DNA of 64,000 nucleotides from Phorcus lineatus. Taxonomy: Eukaryota > Mollusca > Gastropoda > Trochida > Trochidae. Shown here in pieces: positions 54,414-64,000 of the stretch; position 1 is the stretch's first letter, and each line of letters opens with the position of its first letter. A program made the position numbers and the translations under genes. The stretch is taken from NCBI GenBank assembly GCA_921293015.1, contig OV121091.1:33216839-33280838 (forward strand), given 5' to 3'. The notes beneath the pieces were generated by a model. That model was given only the letters and a program-made list of their open reading frames with translations, had not been told where the DNA came from and did no database searches.

Positions 54414-54935
54414 GTCATAACCCAAAAGGCACCACTTAAACTAGATGATTGTTCTACACACCAAGTTTCCACGAGCTAGACCTTATGGTTTTTTAGTTCT
54501 GGTTCAAAAACTTAATTCTAAGTAACATTTCCATGGAGACATAAAAAAATCAAGTAGGAATAAGTCAAAAACCCAAAGAGCCACCGCTGCACAAGTCGTT
54601 GTTCAATCTAGAAACTTCAATGAGCAAGGCCTTGTGTTTTTTAGGTCTGGCACCGAAACAAAATTTTAAGTTGCATGTCTTGGAAATACAAGTAGGAAGA
54701 AATTGAAAACCCAAAAAAGGTACTACTTCACATGATGATTTTCCATATACCAAGTTTCAATGAGCAATGCCTTGTATTCAGGTCTGGAAATAAAATTCTA
54801 AGTTTAATTTCTTCGAAATGGCCAAAAATAAATGTAGGAAGAACACGAAAACCTCAAAGGCACGACTTCACATGATGATTATTCCATATACCAAGTTTCA
54901 ATAATCTAGGGCTTATGGTTTTCCAGGTTATTTCC
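54414..54935. repeat. Degenerate ~140-bp tandem repeat, four units
   Basis: Units start near 54414, 54564, 54703 and 54845 (spacings 150, 139 and 142). Each has AAACCCAAAAGGCACCACTT, then TCCATATACCAAGTTTCAAT, then GAGCnAGGCCTTATGGTTTT. Similarity between units is about 70-75% by eye. Confidence 0.75.
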
Positions 54936-56779
54936 ATATGCCCCTGTAACTTGGTTTGGCAGGGGATCATAAAAGACAAGTATCAATGTTGCAAAATGTT
55001 TCTAACTACAAAATTTTGAAAGAATCGTGAAATATTGCAAACTTGTAACAGAGATTACATGGGAAAAGATAACTTGAATTGTCTTCCATGCAGTAATTCT
55101 AATTTGATTTTCATTTGCTCAAACAAAATTGCCTTAAAATCATTCTCAACTAAAAATACCAAAGTGTAACCGTCTCTTTAACTAATGTACACAACCATCA
55201 CTGTCACACTTCAACTGCAATAGAACTAAGTCAATTGGTCCTAAACAACAAACACTCAGGAATTTCACAGGTCATTGATTTCAAGCGATGACAATTTGAT
55301 ATCTGTCTATTTTCACATGGTTTGGTGTGACTATTTGAGATAATTGAATAAAGGAGCTGCATTGACTTGTATTTTCCATATGAGATGGAGTTCTCCACTA
55401 GAAAACTGTCAATCATTTTTAAAGGGATGGTTGATCAAGTGGAAATGTAATAGTAGGTTTGTCTGACTATTTGTACACATATCTGTACATCAATGAATCT
55501 CTGACAAGGAGCTTGGATACTTGTTTGTTTACTGAAGATTTAGATTTGCTCTCTGTATATCATATATCAAGGTCTTGCAAAGAGTAACATTTGCATCCTG
55601 AAAACTTTGAAATTAAAAATAACTGAGCGATAGTCATTATCAATTAAAGTATATATGAAGGAAAAATTAACTTACAAAAATATTGCTTATACGGTAACGG
55701 TACTTACTAAAGAGTCCTTTATAAGTAAATACATGTCATACACATAACAACTGTTTAATCAGAACCCATACCCTCAGCTTACAGACAAACACCTTACCTT
55801 GTTGACTTTCATGGGAAGATATATCTACACAAGCAAATCATAATCAACAATTTTCCTGTCTTCGGGAGTTGAAAAAGAAAATTTATTGAGATAGTTAAAT
55901 GTTGAAATAAGATAGTGTGTTATAAAAATAATACTTAACCAAAACTACCAAACTGTTCAATGAAATTGAATGAAATCCTTTTAAGTGTGTTCACTTCAAA
56001 GAAAAACAAATATTTATGTCGAATTGAAAAAATGAAAAACCAAAGTATGAAAAAATGAGGCACTTCAAGAGTAGACAGTTGTAAAGTTTGAAGGAGACTG
56101 TTCAAATGTTCTGATTAAACATGATATGCAACATTCAATCTGTAGTTACAGCCAGACAATTAAGTTGCAAACAGAGATGATCATCTGAAGTTGGGTGAAA
56201 CTTGAGATTCCAGTTGAAAATCTTTAATCAAATTTGCTGTAACAGGAGATATTGTAAATGAATCTCTATTTACAGTATATTTTAATATGAAATCTGTTCT
56301 ATTCTGAGGTAGATGTGTTATTGGGTTTGTAATAAGAGATCTGACAATTCTACAGATGAATTTCATTTCAAGGAGATAGATGAAAAATTCTTTAAAATAC
56401 ACATATATTCTATATGATACGTTCAATTCAGAAAAGAAAAATTTTGTGTGTTTTTTATCAAAGAAAGTCTTACTTACAAATTTAACCATGGTAAAAAGTT
56501 TGTAAAGCTTGTTGACAAAAATAAGTATCAAATGTTTATTTTATGTTATTTTAAGTAGATCTTTCAACTTTTGATTTAGATTTTTTTAAAGAAAATGAGG
56601 AGTTGTTGTTTAATATGTGAGATGTGTGTTAATTGTATGTATTTATAAAGTGAGAAAACCGAAAGGACTATAAGTGGTGAAACACAGGAGCAATAGCTGG
56701 AATAGCAAAACATGAGCTACTACTTAACAACAGTGTTGCAATTTTTAACAACAAGGATGCAATGCACAACAAATGTTGG

Positions 56780-56855
56780 AAGTCAGTTCAAGGATTCAAA
56801 CCCTGGACTAGGATGATTAAATGCACTAACTACTGGGCTATCAAGTACTATGAGA
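56780..56855 (-). repeat. tRNA-derived SINE-like relic
   Basis: On the minus strand, ATAGCCCAGTAGTTAGTGCA resembles a tRNA A box (TRGCNNAGTGG). About 20 bases further, GGGTTTGAATCC matches a B box. A clean cloverleaf is not seen, so this is not called as a tRNA. Confidence 0.45.
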
Positions 56856-57689
56856 GATCAATGTACTGAACTGCACCAACAAGCATTCAAATTCTGTATC
56901 ATTATTTGACAGAAAGATTTTTATTGTTAAATGATTATTAATTATCACCATCTACAAATTAACCTAATCTATTGAATTCCCTTTTCCCTCTAAAAAAATT
57001 GATAGAAGTGATTGATTTGTTGTGAGTACCAAATAAATAACATATGGAAAGGAATTTTTTTTTTTCATTTCCGATCATTTTGTCATTTTTATTTGCCTTT
57101 ATTTCTTATTTATCTAAAATTCTTTTACAACATTATTATAAAGCAGCATAGCACTTCAGAACAACAAATAAACTCTGGGTTATCATTTTTTTATTCACCT
57201 TTATATTATATAAACCACTACAGTTTCCAAAATATTCAAGAGCCGTATGTTTCATACATGTATTTATAAAACCACCTATAATATGGAAATTATGCAATAT
57301 CTATTGCATATTCAAACTGATTATCTTTTTTAAACTAAAGACTGTTTTCAAATTATTCAAAATAGAGGAAATTATGATTTCTTGATCTACATTAACATAC
57401 ATCTGTGTATTAAAGCAAATTATCCAATTATGTATTATTCAGAAGAAACTTTAATAATGCCTTTTCAAAACAGGTTAAGTTGGTTCATAGACTAATATGA
57501 ATGATTGCATTGTATTCATTACAATAATTATAGTTAATTAACCTTTAAACATAGTGCATTTGTCAATTCATAAACCATAATTAATTATTATGTGAAGGAC
57601 AATTTGCAAGCTTACTAGCCGGAATATAAAGGTCAAACATTAAGTCTTTCAAAGTCAAATTCACTCATTAAAATGTTAAAGATTACTTC

Positions 57690-59545
57690 TAAAGAAACTC
57701 AGCTGATTCCAATGTAAACTTAACCACAGACAGTAATGATTAACTTAACCACAGACAGTAATGATTAACTTAACTTCAAACAGTAATGATTAACTTAACC
57801 ACAGACAGCAATGATTAACTTAACCACAGACAGCAATGATTAACTTAACTACAGACAGTAATGATTAACTTAACTTCAAACAGTAATGATTAACTTAACC
57901 ACAGACAGCAATGATCAACTTAACCACAGACAGTAATGATTAACTTAACCACAGACAGTAATGATTAACTTAACCACAGACAGTAATGATTAACTTAACC
58001 ACAGACATTAATGATTAATGTAACCACAGACAGTAATGATTAACTTAACTACAGACAGTAATGATTAACTTAACCACAGACAGCAATGATCAACTTAACC
58101 ACAGACAGTAATGATTAACTTAACTACAGACAGTAATGATTAACTTAACCACAGACAGCAATGATCAACTTAACTACAGACAGCAATGATTAACTTAACT
58201 ACAGACAGTAATGATTAACTTAACCACAGACAGCAATGATCAACTTAACCACAGACAGTAATGATTAACTTAACCACAGACATTAATGATTAATGTAACC
58301 ACAGACAGTAATGATTAACTTAACTACAGACAGTAATGATTAACTTAACCACAGACAGCAATGATTAACTTAACTACAGACAGTAATGATTAACTTAACT
58401 TCAAACAGTAATGAATAACGTAACCACAGACAGCAATGATCAACTTAACCACAGACATTAATGATTAATGTAACCACAGACAGTAATGATTAACTTAACC
58501 ACAGACAGTAATGATTAACTTAACTTCAAACAGTAATGATTAACTTAACCACAGACAGCAATGATCAACTTAACCACAGACAGTAATGATTAACTTAACC
58601 ACAGACAGTAATGATTAACTTAACCACAGACAGTAATGATTAACTTAACCACAGACATTAATGATTAATGTAACCACAGACAGTAATGATTAACTTAACT
58701 ACAGACAGTAATGATTAACTTAACCACAGACAGCAATGATTAACTTAACTACAGACAGTAATGATTAACTTAACCACAGACATTAATGATTAATGTAACC
58801 ACAGACAGTAATGATTAACTTAACTACAGACAGTAATGATTAACTTAACCACAGACAGCAATGATTAACTTAACTACAGACAGTAATGATTAACTTAACT
58901 ACAGACAGTAATGATTAACTTAACCACAGACAGTAATGATTAACTTAACCAGACAGTAATGATTAACTTAACTACAGAAAGCGATGTCTTGATTCCAATG
59001 TTAAACTTAACCACAGACATTAATAATTAACGTAACCACAGACATTAATAATTAACGTAACCACAGACAGTAATGATTAACTTAACTACAGACAGTAATG
59101 ATTAACTTAACCACAGACAGCAATGATTAACTTAACTACAGACAGTAATGATTAACTTAACTACAGAAAGTGATGTCTTGATTCCAATGTTAAACTTAAC
59201 CACAGACATTAATAATTAACGTAACCACAGACAGTAATGATTAACTTAACTACAGACAGTAATGATTAACTTAACCACAGACAGCAATGATTAACTTAAC
59301 TACAGACAGTAATGATTAACTTAACCACAGACAGTAATGATTAACTTAACCAGACAGTAATGATTAACTTAACTACAGAAAGCGATGTCTTGATTCCAAT
59401 GTTAAACTTAACCACAGACAGTAATGATTAACTTAACCACAGAAAGTAATGATCGATTAACTTAACCACAGAAAGTAATGTCCTGATTCCAATGAATAAC
59501 TTAACCACAGAAAGTAATGAAAAATTTAACCACAGCAAGCAATGT
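57690..59545. repeat. 25-bp minisatellite, ~74 units, with higher-order structure, in intron 1
   Basis: The basic 25-bp unit is CCACAGACAGTAATGATTAA followed by CTTAA, repeated for about 1.85 kb. Variants include ACAGCAATGATCAAC, ACATTAATGATTAATG, CTTCAAACAG and an interrupting block containing AAAGCGATGTCTTGATTCCA. The blocks recur in register. The CTTCAAACAG-led stretch near 57873 recurs near 58523 (650 bp, 26 units). A two-base-deleted unit near 58949 recurs near 59350 (about 400 bp). The interruption occurs near 58981, 59170 and 59382. Confidence 0.95.
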
Positions 59546-60231
59546 CCACCACAGAGATATCCCAATAACTGCTTACCAATGCTTTCTATCGACCCAACAA
59601 TCACATGTAGGTAGCCTCAGTCTTATTTATCACAAGCAACTACAGCTGTTTTCACCCCAGTGCCCCACTAGCAGGGTCTTACTATTAGTCCTACAGTAGT
59701 TTCTCCAATGGTGGGCCAGCAACACTTCTCAAAACATGGTACATTACTTGAGTTAAGTTTGCAAGATGGTGAATTTAATAATCAATTAAAATTCTGCTGA
59801 AGGTAATCAGTCTTAACATTGGTAAACTTGAATTATTTCAAATGATATTACCTTTTGAAGATATGCAATGTTCAACCTTATTTTAGGCTTCAAACCATTG
59901 ATTTTAACATCCAGGACAATTTCATGGACCAACAAAAATGCATAACAACATTTTCCATGTAAATTATTCCCTATTCTTTATTTGTTTTACTTTTAGAATA
60001 TCAATAGGGAGAAATCATCTTCAAAGGTTCATAATTTGGAATAGTGAAACTAGCAGTACTGTAAGCAGAAATCCTACAAGAAGAATGTTGTTATGTATTG
60101 GAGTGAAACCTGAGCAAAAATTAAGCTGGCACTCATAATCTGACTATGGAACTGTACAAATGTCTTATGTAGCTGACCACTGAACATTACTGCTTCAAGA
60201 ATTCAGGCATTGCATATTCTCTATCATGACA

Positions 60232-60935
60232 AGGTTGTGTATAACAACAAAATTCTACAGATATGTGGAATTGCATTGAATTAAAAGTAGTCAAATGTGC
60301 AAACAAACAAAAAAAACTGCATGTGGAACCGAGATTTGAACCCATTTTCGATCCTTGGTCAAACACACTAACAACTAGGGTATCCCTATTTGACTATCTA
60401 TGGTAATAAATAAGCTGTACTTCACACTTGATTAGAGACATTGAAGGTAGCCTTGGGATAAATCGTTTTTTGACCAGGTTCACTTTTGCTCAAAGCTTTT
60501 ATAGAAAGTGATCTGATTGTGTGTTAGATTTGTATGTATAGTTGCCGGAGAAGGCACTGTATTAAGATGACCGTTAACACACACAAAATTATCTAGAAAT
60601 GTGGAATTGTATTGAGCTTAAAATAGTCATATGTACCCAAAACCAAATAACTACATTTTGAACTTGTCTTGAAGCAGATTTCAACCCCTTTACAACCCTT
60701 GGTCAAACACACTAACAACTAAGGTATCCCTATTTGACTATCTATGGTAATAAATAAGCTGTACTTCACACTTGATTAGAGACATTGAAGGTAGCCTTGG
60801 GATAAATCTTATTGTGACCAGGTTCACTTATACTCAAAGCTTTTATAGAAAGTGATCTGATTGTGTGTTAGACTTGTATGTATAGTTGCCAGAGAAGGCA
60901 CTGTATTCAGATGACCGATAACACACACAATACAT
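60232..60935. repeat. 344-bp tandem duplication containing a tRNA-like B box
   Basis: Two units in tandem: GGTCAAACACACTAACAACT occurs at 60357 and 60701 (period 344). The following ~220 bp are almost identical in both. The unit includes a minus-strand GGTTCAAATC B-box-like motif preceded by an A-box-like CCCTAGTTGTTAGTG, suggesting a SINE-derived unit. Confidence 0.75.
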
Positions 60936-61116
60936 AGCCGGTTATAAGTAGTGGTGACATTGACTACTTATAGACCTAACTGGTAAATAGCCTTTAACAT
61001 CAATACATTGTCACCATTTCAATGCGTTTCATATGCATTTTAACACATTTCATCCTTACATTCCGAAGAACTAAAATATGAAAGACTGCAAAGATGAATT
61101 AAAGATTACACATTTG

Positions 61117-61117
61117 G

Positions 61118-61148
<31 letters not shown>

Positions 61149-61250
61149 TAGTTTATTTAAGTCTTACCTCATTACATGAAAATACAAAATACAAAAAACG
61201 TAAACAATATAAAATTTGTTTTACAAAAATGCAAGTGGGTGACCTTAATA
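61117..61250 (-). repeat. (GACA)n tract and adjoining possible LINE 3' end, antisense
   Basis: A perfect GACA run (about 61117-61148) is followed by TAGTTTATTTAAGTCTTACC. On the minus strand this reads GGTAAGACTTAAATAAACTA then (CTGT)n, resembling a LINE 3' UTR with an AATAAA signal and microsatellite tail. No protein remnant was seen. Confidence 0.4.
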
Positions 61251-61529
61251 ATTCTTAATAATTCTAGTTTTTTTTTTCTTTCTGATAAAATAGAATAGAT
61301 GTTTTCATAAACACATGAACTCTTGTTTCACCTCTTTTAGTTTATAGTCTATTTTATTAACTAAAGTCACTTATGATGTCAAATGACAAGTTCATATTAC
61401 TTTACAACAATAAACATAGTTTTGGAGTTAACAGTACAAATAAAACCTCTATCAGATACTACAGGCTGTGAACTCTCTCCATCATCCATTAAGTAAGAAA
61501 GGTATTCCCTTTAGGGACGTTATACTAAC

Positions 61530-61639
61530 CTTAATCGTTGCTTCTCCTGCTGCCGAAGTTCGAAATCTTTTTGAATGACGTTCAGTATTTGTTCACACTC
61601 TTCCTGTGAGAGATGAGACAGGTTGACTTTCCTTCCCAT
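61530..61639 (-). CDS. MYRIP-like: Exon 1: N-terminal Rab-binding helix of Slac2-like Rab effector
   Basis: This exon encodes residues 1-36 plus two bases of codon 37. The peptide starts MGRKVNLSHLSQEE and continues as a charged helix ending QQEKQRL, matching the first Slp-homology helix that contacts the switch regions of Rab27. The ATG at 61639-61637 is chosen because an in-frame TAG lies 27 bases upstream (61666-61664) with no other ATG between. The MGRK start is also typical of the family. The donor is AAG|GTTAGT (phase 2). Exon GC is clearly higher than in the surrounding intron. No TATA box or other core promoter element stands out upstream, and transcription could start further right after a non-coding 5' exon. 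Confidence 0.87.
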
Positions 61640-64000
61640 AGTGAATTCTACTTTAAACAGCAGCTACAGCTTGTGGAACATACTCGCAAACAAAAATTCA
61701 GTTGAATGTATCCACAGTGATGTTGGGATAATTGGTGAAATTTATTTTGAATTGGGCACAATCCTTTTCAAACGAGCTGTGAGTGTCGGATGAATTTTAA
61801 TCTTAAAACTCCACACAACGTTGATTTCAAATAAAGAAATGTGAATGAACACTGAACATTGCTCACACTGTGGATAACCTTTAGACGCTCGTAATTGACA
61901 GTTCACAGATGATATGTTTCACATGTCACCATTCATCCGACAGTTGATTAAGTACAAACTGCATCTGATATGTACATGGGTAGTCAATTTCATCAACTGC
62001 ATGTAAAACTCAATAAATCAATAACAGTTGATGCAGATCCTTCTGTTTTTCAGTAATCCAAGAGCTTATTTGGGCAAAGAATCTTAAATTCCTCTTCAAT
62101 ACGAAACCAAGTGGATACAAATGAACAATAAAATTTTTATATACAAATTTTTCAATTTATAAGTCAAAGCATATGATAAGAACTATTCATAAATGAAACA
62201 ATACACCCGATGATATGAATATTTCAGTTGAATCATCATCTATGATGATATCCAGTCTCCTCTCAAATTCCTCAGGCATCAATAACTTCTATGACCGTCC
62301 CACACCGATTTACACAAGCTCCACATGTAATGGCCACCCTGCGTACACTACAGAGAGAAGCAAACGAGATGGAATGTCATTACACGTTCCTGACTGTTCC
62401 CCAGCAGATCCCGGCCACTATTAGCCTGGCAGTAGCTGTATGTGTTCTAGATCACTGGCTACTGTTCCCAGTAATTGTTATCAACTACAATACACTCTCT
62501 CTATCCACTCCGACTGCCTTGTCACGATGTCTTTCACCTCCGCCACTGCCGTGTGCCTGAAGGTAGAAATAATCACATGGTTATGTAATAGGATTAGGAG
62601 AATTTCAAAAATATTTCATTTACAACTAAAAGCATGGATAATGAGCTATTGAGATAATTTTTGTCAGTTATTGGTATGACTTGTATGTAATGAACAGCTG
62701 GGAATAGCTAATGGGTTAACTTTAACATTGCCTAACATTATCAAAATATTGGCATTTCTGGTGACATAGCAATGAAAATAGGTTTATCCAAATTATCAAA
62801 ATATTGATAAAGAATTATTCTAAGACAATATCATGCAAAATATTTGTATTTGTTTGAATTGTATGATAAAACTGCTGCCATAGCGTTCTTATGATTGAAG
62901 TACTTGAATTATGTTTACATGACAGACTGTTTCATTAAATGTAACTTATTTTCATAATTTACCGTAATTGAAAGAGATATAAGAAAATCAAACTTTCCTA
63001 TCATACTTCGATACTCGTATCATAAATCAACGAGTCAAAAGCGAGTCAAGACATCCTATTAAACTACTGTTTGTGCACTACACCTAATATTGCTCATCAA
63101 AATAACCTTAACCACATGGTATCGAATGGACAATGATTTCTATCTTGCATGGATAGCAAACAATCACAAACAGGAGTGTATCTTCTCATATCGTGTCACA
63201 ACAAAAGTATGTTGAAATACCCTCAGTTTGAATTACATAGAAATATAAGTGCATCAGTACTTAAAATCTTGAACACCTACATAACAATCAAGAGATATTT
63301 ATCTTTGAATTTGTGAATCTACAATTTCTCATCTAATATTTCTAAAATGCCAATAGGAGATTGATAGATTGAGAAGGATTAATTAGATATAGATATATTG
63401 ATATACATTTCTTAAACAACAGTTGTAGTGCATAACTATCCTCACTGGTTGTGTAATGTTTTTAGGAATGTGAAACTCTATTGTAAGGGTAAAGCTGTTT
63501 AACTTTGCAGACAAGTCATATTCAGTCTCCATGAGAAATATTTCCTTTATAAACAAATTCCCCCAACAAAGTTAAAAATTGGTGCATACAGAATGTAAAT
63601 TTTGTTCGCTGAAATATCGCTTTATACAAATTTATTTCTATCAAGTGATGTAAAAATTTAAACCAGCAAGATCAAAAATGAATAAATCACTGTAAAACAA
63701 TGATGAAATAACGGTTAAAACAATAAGGTTCCTTCAAAGCAAAATTGATCTGTTTATTTGAAGAGAAACCAATTGAGAACATTGCCACCATGAATTTACT
63801 GAAACTCAATGCAATCCATTGCTTATAGTCATACAAAATACAAGATAATATTCAAAAATATTTTCAGTCAAGTAATAAGAAACATATTTGAAAGAACATA
63901 TCACTTCCTGAAACTAAAAGGCAATGTTATATTTCTTCAAACAAATTAAGGACATTCAGCCACTTTCCTCGTGTATAGACAATCAATGCAGCATGATGTA
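61640..64000. other. 5' flank of the Slac2-like gene
   Basis: The 5' untranslated region and promoter should lie here, but no core promoter could be identified. A GC-richer block at 62210-62570 has overlapping open frames on both strands without a recognisable product. Beyond 62600 the sequence is AT-rich with nothing recognised. Confidence 0.5.

Larger units (their letters stand above)
50570..61529 (-). other. Intron 1 of the Slac2-like gene (about 11 kb), repeat-rich
   Basis: This intron separates the start exon from the zinc-finger exon. It holds an (AT)n tract, a LINE 3' end, a degenerate ~140-bp tandem repeat, a tRNA-like SINE relic, the 25-bp minisatellite, a 344-bp tandem duplication and a (GACA)n tract, each listed separately. 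No further coding exon was recognised. Long first introns in animals often carry regulatory elements. Confidence 0.8.
44525..61639 (-). other. MYRIP-like: Gene span: Slac2-type Rab effector (MyRIP/melanophilin-like), 5' part, four coding exons
   Basis: Four minus-strand exons (61639-61530, 50569-50348, 48783-48620, 44635-44525; 607 nt) join without a stop into 202 codons plus one base. All introns are GT/AG, and the phases match at every junction (2, 2, 1, with 1 left open). The domain order is a Rab-binding helix (residues 1-60), an FYVE-like zinc finger with eight cysteines at 64, 67, 81, 84, 89, 92, 104 and 107, a second helix with EWFY and RFKRFGSAKV (119-137), then a linker with DSDSELDSGYDP. 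This arrangement is known from the Slac2/exophilin family, which binds Rab27-GTP and recruits myosin Va/VIIa and actin to secretory organelles. The RFKRFGSAKV motif favours MyRIP/melanophilin over synaptotagmin-like proteins, which share only the Rab-binding module. The myosin- and actin-binding C-terminal half was not found. Introns are about 11.0, 1.6 and 4.0 kb. Confidence 0.88.

Noticed and set aside
56780..56855. Functional tRNA gene
   Set aside because: A- and B-box-like motifs are present, but no full cloverleaf with paired acceptor stem is seen.

Overview
This window looks like nuclear DNA from a spiralian invertebrate, most likely a mollusc and perhaps a bivalve. It is very AT-rich and has long introns with canonical GT/AG splice sites. 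There are no bacterial-style operons, and the dispersed repeats are of types common in marine invertebrates: TTAA-flanked piggyBac-like elements, TA-flanked MITEs, LINE 3' tails, tRNA-like SINE relics and minisatellites. The taxonomic guess is an inference from these features. No species was identified.

Only one gene is well supported. It lies on the minus strand and starts at 61639. Four exons (61530-61639, 50348-50569, 48620-48783 and 44525-44635) join in frame with matching splice phases (2, 2, 1, 1). They encode the first 202 residues, plus part of residue 203, of a Slac2-type Rab effector (MyRIP/melanophilin family). The order is an N-terminal Rab-binding helix, an eight-cysteine FYVE-like zinc finger, a second helix ending in the family motif RFKRFGSAKV, and the start of an acidic/serine-rich linker. 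Such proteins link Rab27-bearing secretory organelles or melanosomes to myosins and actin. The open phase after exon 4 shows that the gene continues to the left. I could not securely identify its later exons, so 1-44524 is best read as intron and/or unrecognised 3' gene sequence.

Layout from left to right. 1-9398 is AT-rich unique sequence with a small tandem duplication and one unidentified protein-like patch. 9399-11851 is copy 1 of a 2.45-kb TTAA-flanked element. 11852-27362 is AT-rich with minor tandem repeats and a perfect nuclear-receptor DR1 motif. 27363-29846 is a cluster of short inverted-repeat elements, one probably nested. 30933-31086 is a four-unit 44-bp repeat just left of copy 2 of the 2.45-kb element (31259-33701). 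33702-44524 holds more repeats, a 774-bp TA-flanked MITE and a 34-bp minisatellite. 44525-61639 is the gene, whose introns carry a strand-asymmetric T-poor tract, a LINE 3' end, a 1.85-kb 25-bp minisatellite with higher-order structure, and tRNA-like SINE relics. 61640-64000 is the 5' flank.

The strongest material for a second look is the pair of near-identical TTAA elements. They contain a degenerate array of about eight ~190-bp units, and their longest ORF shows no sign of selection. Next is the organised minisatellite inside intron 1.
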